From Chromatiales bacterium (GTDB lineage: Bacteria > Pseudomonadota > Gammaproteobacteria > SZUA-152), in contig JALTPW010000770.1 in assembly GCA_026999335.1 (NCBI GenBank), positions 1-8,487 of the forward strand: 8,487 bases of DNA, written 5' to 3'. This document shows positions 6,901-8,487 of this stretch, piece by piece (the stretch's first letter is position 1; the number at the start of each line of letters is the position of its first letter). The notes under the pieces are model-generated. The model searched no databases, was not told the origin of the DNA, and was given only the letters and a program-made list of their open reading frames with translations. The position numbers and the translations under genes are program-made.

Positions 6901-8487
6901 TTTGCGTGAGCAGCTGCGCAAGTTCGAGATCGAAACCGAAACGCAGATCATGTATCGCCATGATACCGGCGGCGATACCCATGCCGAGGATTTCGATCCG
7001 CTGGAACTGGATCGTTTTTCCACCATGCAGCAGCTGTCACGTGGCATGGTCGAGAGTCTCGGCGATCTGACCAGCATTCAGGGTCTGCTGGAAGAGTTAT
7101 CCGGCGATACCGATACCCTGCTGTTGCAGCAGCAACGTGTCACCAGTGAACTGCAGGAAGGCCTGATGCATACCCGCATGGTGGCCTTCTCCAGCATTTT
7201 GCCACGCCTGCGTCGCATCGTGCGGCAGACGGCGGGGGAAACGGATAAACAAGTGAAACTGAAAGTCAGCGGGGCTGAGGGTGAGCTGGATCGCAGTCAG
7301 CTGAACCGTCTGGTGCCGGCACTGGAGCACATCTTGCGCAATGCTGTCGATCATGGCATCGAGCCGCAGGCGGAACGCGAGGCCGCCGGCAAGCCGGCCA
7401 CCGGTACTATCCGCATCGACCTCGACCATCAAGGCTCGGAGGTGGTGCTGAAGGTGGATGATGATGGTCGAGGCCTCGATATTACCGCCCTGCGCGAAAA
7501 GGCCATTGAAAAGGGCCGCTTGCTGCCCGATGCCGACCTCAGCGACCGTGAGTTGATGACCTTTATCCTTGAATCCGGTTTTTCCACCGCCAAGGAGGTC
7601 ACGCAGATATCTGGCCGTGGCGTGGGCATGGATGTGGTGAATACCGAAATCAAGCAGCTTGGCGGCACCCTGCATATCGATACCGAGCACGGCAAGGGTT
7701 CCAGTTTTTTGATTCGCCTGCCGCTCACCGTGCTGGTCAACCAGGCACTGATGGTGCAGGTCAGTGAAGCGACCTATGCCATACAGTTGCCCAATGTGGA
7801 ACATGTGATCCGTGTCAGCCACGACGAACTGGCGCCGCTGGTGACGGGTGTAGAGAGTCACTTTGACTATGCCGGTAACCGTTACCAGTACTTGAGTCTG
7901 GGCAAGGTGCTGACTGGCGTGCCAGCGATCCTGCCAGATACCAAACAGCGCATTCCCCTGCTGCTGCTGCGCAGCGGTGATCACCGCGTGGCGCTGCAGG
8001 TGGATGCCCTGCTGGGCCGGCAGGAGATCGTTATTAAATCCGTGGGGCCGCAGCTGAGTACCGTGAACGTGCTTTCCGGGGCGACAATTCTACCCGATGG
8101 TGAAGTGGCACTGATCCTCAATGTTGGCAACCTGGTGCGCTCGATCCTGGCCCAGCAACACGGCGCGGTCGAGCCACTGCTGCCTATGGTCGCGGAGGAA
8201 GAACCGGTCGAGGAGCAGCGTCTGAGCGTGATGGTGGTGGACGATTCCATCACCGTGCGCAAGGTCACGGAGCGCCTGTTGTCGCGCCACGATTTTGAGG
8301 TCATTACCGCCAAGGATGGTGTCGATGCACTGACCGTGATGCTGGAGCAGATTCCAGACATCATGCTGCTGGATGTGGAAATGCCACGCATGGACGGCTA
8401 TGAACTGGCGACGACCATGCGTAATGACGAGCGTCTGCGGCAGATACCGATCATCATGATCACCTCGCGAACCGGCGAAAAACATCG
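2318..8487 (+). CDS. chpA: ChpA/PilL, giant multi-HPt CheA-type hybrid histidine kinase (3' end outside window)
   Basis: This is the central kinase of the Chp/Pil twitching-motility pathway. It takes its signal from PilJ, autophosphorylates on HPt histidines and relays phosphate to CheY-like regulators. I translated the frame through to 8485 (2056 codons) with no stop. The order is: FimL-like helical modules (1-560), an acidic linker, HPt1 (H712), an acidic repeat-bearing linker, HPt2 (H1005), HPt3 (H1158), HPt4 (H1343), a dimerisation/P3-like segment (1484-1650), the ATPase core (N1675, D1714, G1766-G1770), a CheW-like domain (1803-1947) and a receiver (from 1969, phospho-acceptor D2019). 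Pseudomonas ChpA is about 2470 residues with more Xpt modules, so the family is known for length variation. The ATG has only a weak AAGG (2301-2304) upstream, but MGEELDYTTLKWVKDEI is a plausible ChpA N-terminus. The gene breaks inside the receiver, about 20 residues before the expected conserved lysine, so the true C-terminus is unseen. Confidence 0.96.
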   Translation, partial: MGEELDYTTLKWVKDEIQESLNQTRQALETFVENPGDATQMRFCATYLHQVYGTLQMVEIYGGALLAEEMEKLANALLNGEIDQQEDAYDVLMRAILQLPSYLEGLEHGQMDMPVVLLPLLNDLRAARGENLLSENAFFTPDFSVSPPQPQLPPGKTYPDIQAYARKLRPLFQVSLLGWYRNQDAIGSLKKLTAVLRELQNASQTDAARRLWWIAGGVTEALIDGGLETGTSVKLLMGHVDLEIKRLINDGETIFERAPPTELLKNCLYYTGTAQSDGPRVSSLKQAFQLEQLLPYSSSALEEAMDNLKGSNADLMESVSTVIKEDLLAVKDQLDIFVRNSERDVATLTPLGDSLRRIADTLAMLGLGSLRKIIQQQAEHIDGFVGTDEIPDDSLLMEMASALLYVEASLENPDTASAGHEAVDVADPDPDDEEESPVLMPAGEQAQIVNLVINESRELLTDIKEGLNTFAVDSRSFEAIEDVPAKLAQIKGALAVLNFQRAAELLDAAVKYVRDDVLGRRQVPNSIALDALADVITSIEYYLEAIEEARAHPETILAVAELSVEELGYPLSPAQGAGVALPGKFGADGEAQAALLDFDAQFDVGLSEDSGAKSTQPLRQDAEAEPTAVSDDTVVTESIAESVVDTPPTATEVGSSEEEFDADIEADVDEEILEIFLEEADEVLGTMTDCLHAWRADPEDYKPLETLRRSYHTLKGSGRLAGAMVTGEYAWAFEGMLNRVMEGKLEPTPVLFRLLELSEPALHGLLAHLKGEVEKRPPVKRLMALANTLTEGGEVSLTELPGSVAEAPATEPSAVSEETVAEPEATGEPSADLPGPFTADELSLETPLPGEEPVEDEELTAREEPAEVDGLLVGMEPSASVKPSAEIESSAEIESSVGAEFSTEEPETTSHELEAPAAAEEEPFTERSFAETETVFDSAGIPVDETEAPGVTPPQSGQEPAFDPVLADVFRREAQTHFEALREFITDHSAIGPFPVTENLHRVLHTLHGSARMANVPSIAVLSEPMDRCVRTLLERDIPFDHAGLAALEEFTDRLTEALAVFDLPNPPQQDNVELLAHIAQMHEQALAMPVAKAGPVVAAKPIWTPSVTEHLEEDQELLEVFLDEAAEILTASDRLLLRWPSNLNDPELLHELQRALHTLKGSARLANIQPIGDLTHEMEALLEGITETHREVAADLPPLIQDCIDWLQQAVEQIRRGEELAPADECLAHLAEWLVETESAESEGEFAGEAVAQTDISGPEAGLVETGAEPHEEEQIELAPMFTAASVVETATTADADYDIELLEIFLEEAEEIQESVEKILDQWSQDYQSLEHVAELQRALHTLKGGARMANVTAIGDLAHVVESLLERMADGLITPEEHFPALLQNCHDWLSEGLELARQLHTVPPAKQLVTQIEAAIRGEAQATEEETPTVAGPASIETAVAEIPGDVSLVGDEIEEIAALDLQSVGLADKAAPVAAEEQVRVRAELLNDLVNFSGEINIYSARIGQQLTAWRFNLTELDQTVSRLREQLRKFEIETETQIMYRHDTGGDTHAEDFDPLELDRFSTMQQLSRGMVESLGDLTSIQGLLEELSGDTDTLLLQQQRVTSELQEGLMHTRMVAFSSILPRLRRIVRQTAGETDKQVKLKVSGAEGELDRSQLNRLVPALEHILRNAVDHGIEPQAEREAAGKPATGTIRIDLDHQGSEVVLKVDDDGRGLDITALREKAIEKGRLLPDADLSDRELMTFILESGFSTAKEVTQISGRGVGMDVVNTEIKQLGGTLHIDTEHGKGSSFLIRLPLTVLVNQALMVQVSEATYAIQLPNVEHVIRVSHDELAPLVTGVESHFDYAGNRYQYLSLGKVLTGVPAILPDTKQRIPLLLLRSGDHRVALQVDALLGRQEIVIKSVGPQLSTVNVLSGATILPDGEVALILNVGNLVRSILAQQHGAVEPLLPMVAEEEPVEEQRLSVMVVDDSITVRKVTERLLSRHDFEVITAKDGVDALTVMLEQIPDIMLLDVEMPRMDGYELATTMRNDERLRQIPIIMITSRTGEKH
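4322..4642 (+). other. ChpA HPt domain 1, phospho-acceptor H712
   Basis: The domain opens with EEILEIFLEEADEVL (from 669) and carries YHTLKGSGRLAGA with the phosphorylatable histidine H712 (codon at 4451) and the usual Lys-Gly-Ser. It is the most divergent of the four in the second half of the motif (GRLAGA rather than ARMANV). Its 5' DNA shares a 23-bp identity with HPt4. Confidence 0.9.
4337..4359 (+). repeat. 23-bp direct repeat, copy A (5' part of HPt1)
   Basis: This stretch is identical to 6230-6252. Both copies sit in the same codon phase and encode EIFLEEA at the first helix of an HPt. It reflects the HPt duplication history or strong codon conservation. Confidence 0.85.
4643..5197 (+). 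other. ChpA acidic low-complexity linker between HPt1 and HPt2
   Basis: After a short tail of HPt1, this stretch is dominated by Glu, Ala, Pro, Ser and Thr with almost no hydrophobic pattern, as expected for a flexible, disordered tether. The central part (about 4920-5060) also shifts to A/T-richer codons such as TCA, ATA, ACA and TTA, unlike the flanking GC-ending codons. It contains a tandem repeat. At 293 residues between H712 and H1005, it is the longest spacing between consecutive HPts here. Confidence 0.75.
4967..5002 (+). repeat. 18-bp perfect tandem repeat (two copies) in the ChpA linker
   Basis: Copies at 4967-4984 and 4985-5002 are identical (TCAGCAGAAATAGAGTCT) and encode SAEIES twice, in frame. 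A decayed third unit follows at 5003-5020 (SVGAEF). This looks like a recent slippage or duplication event in a linker that tolerates length change. Confidence 0.9.
5210..5542 (+). other. ChpA HPt domain 2, phospho-acceptor H1005, altered motif
   Basis: The module starts near VLADVFRREAQTHFEAL (965) and carries LHTLHGSARMANV with phospho-acceptor H1005 (codon at 5330). The lysine that normally follows three residues later is replaced by a second histidine, H1008. The remainder of the helix (GSARMANV) is standard. Confidence 0.88.
5645..5977 (+). other. ChpA HPt domain 3, phospho-acceptor H1158
   Basis: It opens with DQELLEVFLDEAAEIL (about 1115) and carries LHTLKGSARLANI with H1158 (codon at 5789) in a fully standard context. 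It is followed by the GDLTHEMEALLEG helix and a LADVQ-like acidic helix, the usual four-helix HPt pattern. It lies 153 residues after H1005. Confidence 0.92.
6212..6532 (+). other. ChpA HPt domain 4, phospho-acceptor H1343
   Basis: It opens with DIELLEIFLEEAEEIQ (about 1300) and carries LHTLKGGARMANV with H1343 (codon at 6344). The usual serine after Lys-Gly is glycine here. This is the HPt closest to the catalytic core, about 140 residues before it. Confidence 0.92.
6230..6252 (+). repeat. 23-bp direct repeat, copy B (5' part of HPt4)
   Basis: This is the exact partner of 4337-4359, 1893 bp downstream (631 codons, a whole number). Recombination between the copies would fuse HPt1 to HPt4 in frame. 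Confidence 0.85.
6767..7717 (+). other. ChpA dimerisation segment and CheA-type ATPase core
   Basis: Residues 1484-1650 are the long helical P3-like dimerisation region (from VRAELLNDLVNFSGE), ending in LMHTRMVAFSSILPRLRR. The ATP-binding lobe shows the N box HILRNAVDHGIE (H1671, N1675, D1678, H1679), the G1 box VDDDGRGLD (D1714-D1716, G1717, G1719) and the G2 box SGRGVGMDVV (G1766, G1768, G1770). All catalytic residues expected of CheA are present, so the kinase should be active. Family members usually read TRMVP; here the proline is A1623. Confidence 0.95.
7724..8158 (+). other. ChpA CheW-like coupling domain (P5)
   Basis: Directly after the ATPase core, LTVLVNQALMVQVSEATYA begins a CheW-fold domain. 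It continues with the IQLPNVEHVIRV strand and VALQVDALLGRQEIVIKSV, and finishes near VALILNVGNLVRSI. In CheA-type kinases this domain docks to CheW-like proteins (here expected PilI/ChpC) and to the receptor tip, coupling PilJ to kinase activity. Confidence 0.92.
8222..8487 (+). other. ChpA C-terminal receiver (REC) domain, cut by window edge
   Basis: LSVMVVDDSITVRK supplies the acidic pocket (D1975, D1976). MLLDVEMPRMDG supplies the phospho-acceptor D2019 (codon at 8372), and MITSRT supplies the conserved threonine T2049. The window ends before the conserved lysine. In ChpA this receiver probably acts as an internal phosphate sink or feedback element for the kinase. Confidence 0.93.

Noticed and set aside
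7097..7984. 295-codon minus-strand open frame opposite the kinase core
   Set aside because: The + strand encodes the ATPase and CheW domains with all key motifs; the minus frame is histidine/glutamine-rich nonsense typical of antisense reading.
1..8487. A previously undescribed system, mobile element, CRISPR array or RNA gene
   Set aside because: The three genes fill nearly the whole window and belong to a well-known chemosensory pathway; no integrase, transposase, inverted terminal repeats, spacer arrays or tRNA-like folds were seen.

Overview
This window is a stretch of a Chp/Pil-type chemosensory gene cluster, the pathway that controls type IV pilus twitching motility in Pseudomonas and many other gammaproteobacteria. 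All three genes lie on the + strand and read in the same direction: the 3' part of pilJ (receptor), a complete pilK (CheR-type methyltransferase), and the first ~2056 codons of a giant chpA/pilL (hybrid histidine kinase) that runs off the right edge. Moderately high GC, G/C-ending codons and this gene order suggest a gammaproteobacterium. I cannot name the genus from the sequence alone. The pathway genes expected on either side (pilG/pilH/pilI on the left, chpB/chpC-like genes on the right) fall outside the window.

Layout: 2-1342 is PilJ from the end of the periplasmic part through the second membrane helix, HAMP and the cytoplasmic signalling hairpin. A 53-bp gap leads to PilK (1396-2292, GTG start with a GGGAG ribosome site). 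A 25-bp gap then leads to ChpA (2318 to beyond 8487), an uninterrupted reading frame with no stop or frameshift. No terminator is visible in either gap, so the three genes are probably co-transcribed; the promoter must lie upstream.

How they work together (family knowledge): PilJ senses a pilus- or surface-related input and controls ChpA kinase activity through the CheW-like coupling layer. PilK is the putative methyltransferase that tunes PilJ. ChpA autophosphorylates its HPt histidines and passes phosphate to response regulators (PilG/PilH) that drive the pilus extension and retraction motors. In this ChpA I see four HPt modules with intact phospho-acceptor histidines (H712, H1005, H1158, H1343). 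Before them lie four helical, FimL-like modules in which only the first keeps a histidine at the aligned position. After them come the dimerisation/ATPase core, a CheW-like domain and a C-terminal receiver cut by the window edge.

The window looks like ordinary conserved chemosensory machinery rather than an undescribed system. The points worth a second look are inside ChpA: its phospho-acceptor inventory, a substituted HPt2 motif, a repeat-bearing acidic linker and a 23-bp in-frame repeat shared by HPt1 and HPt4. Large minus-strand open frames are shadows of these genes.
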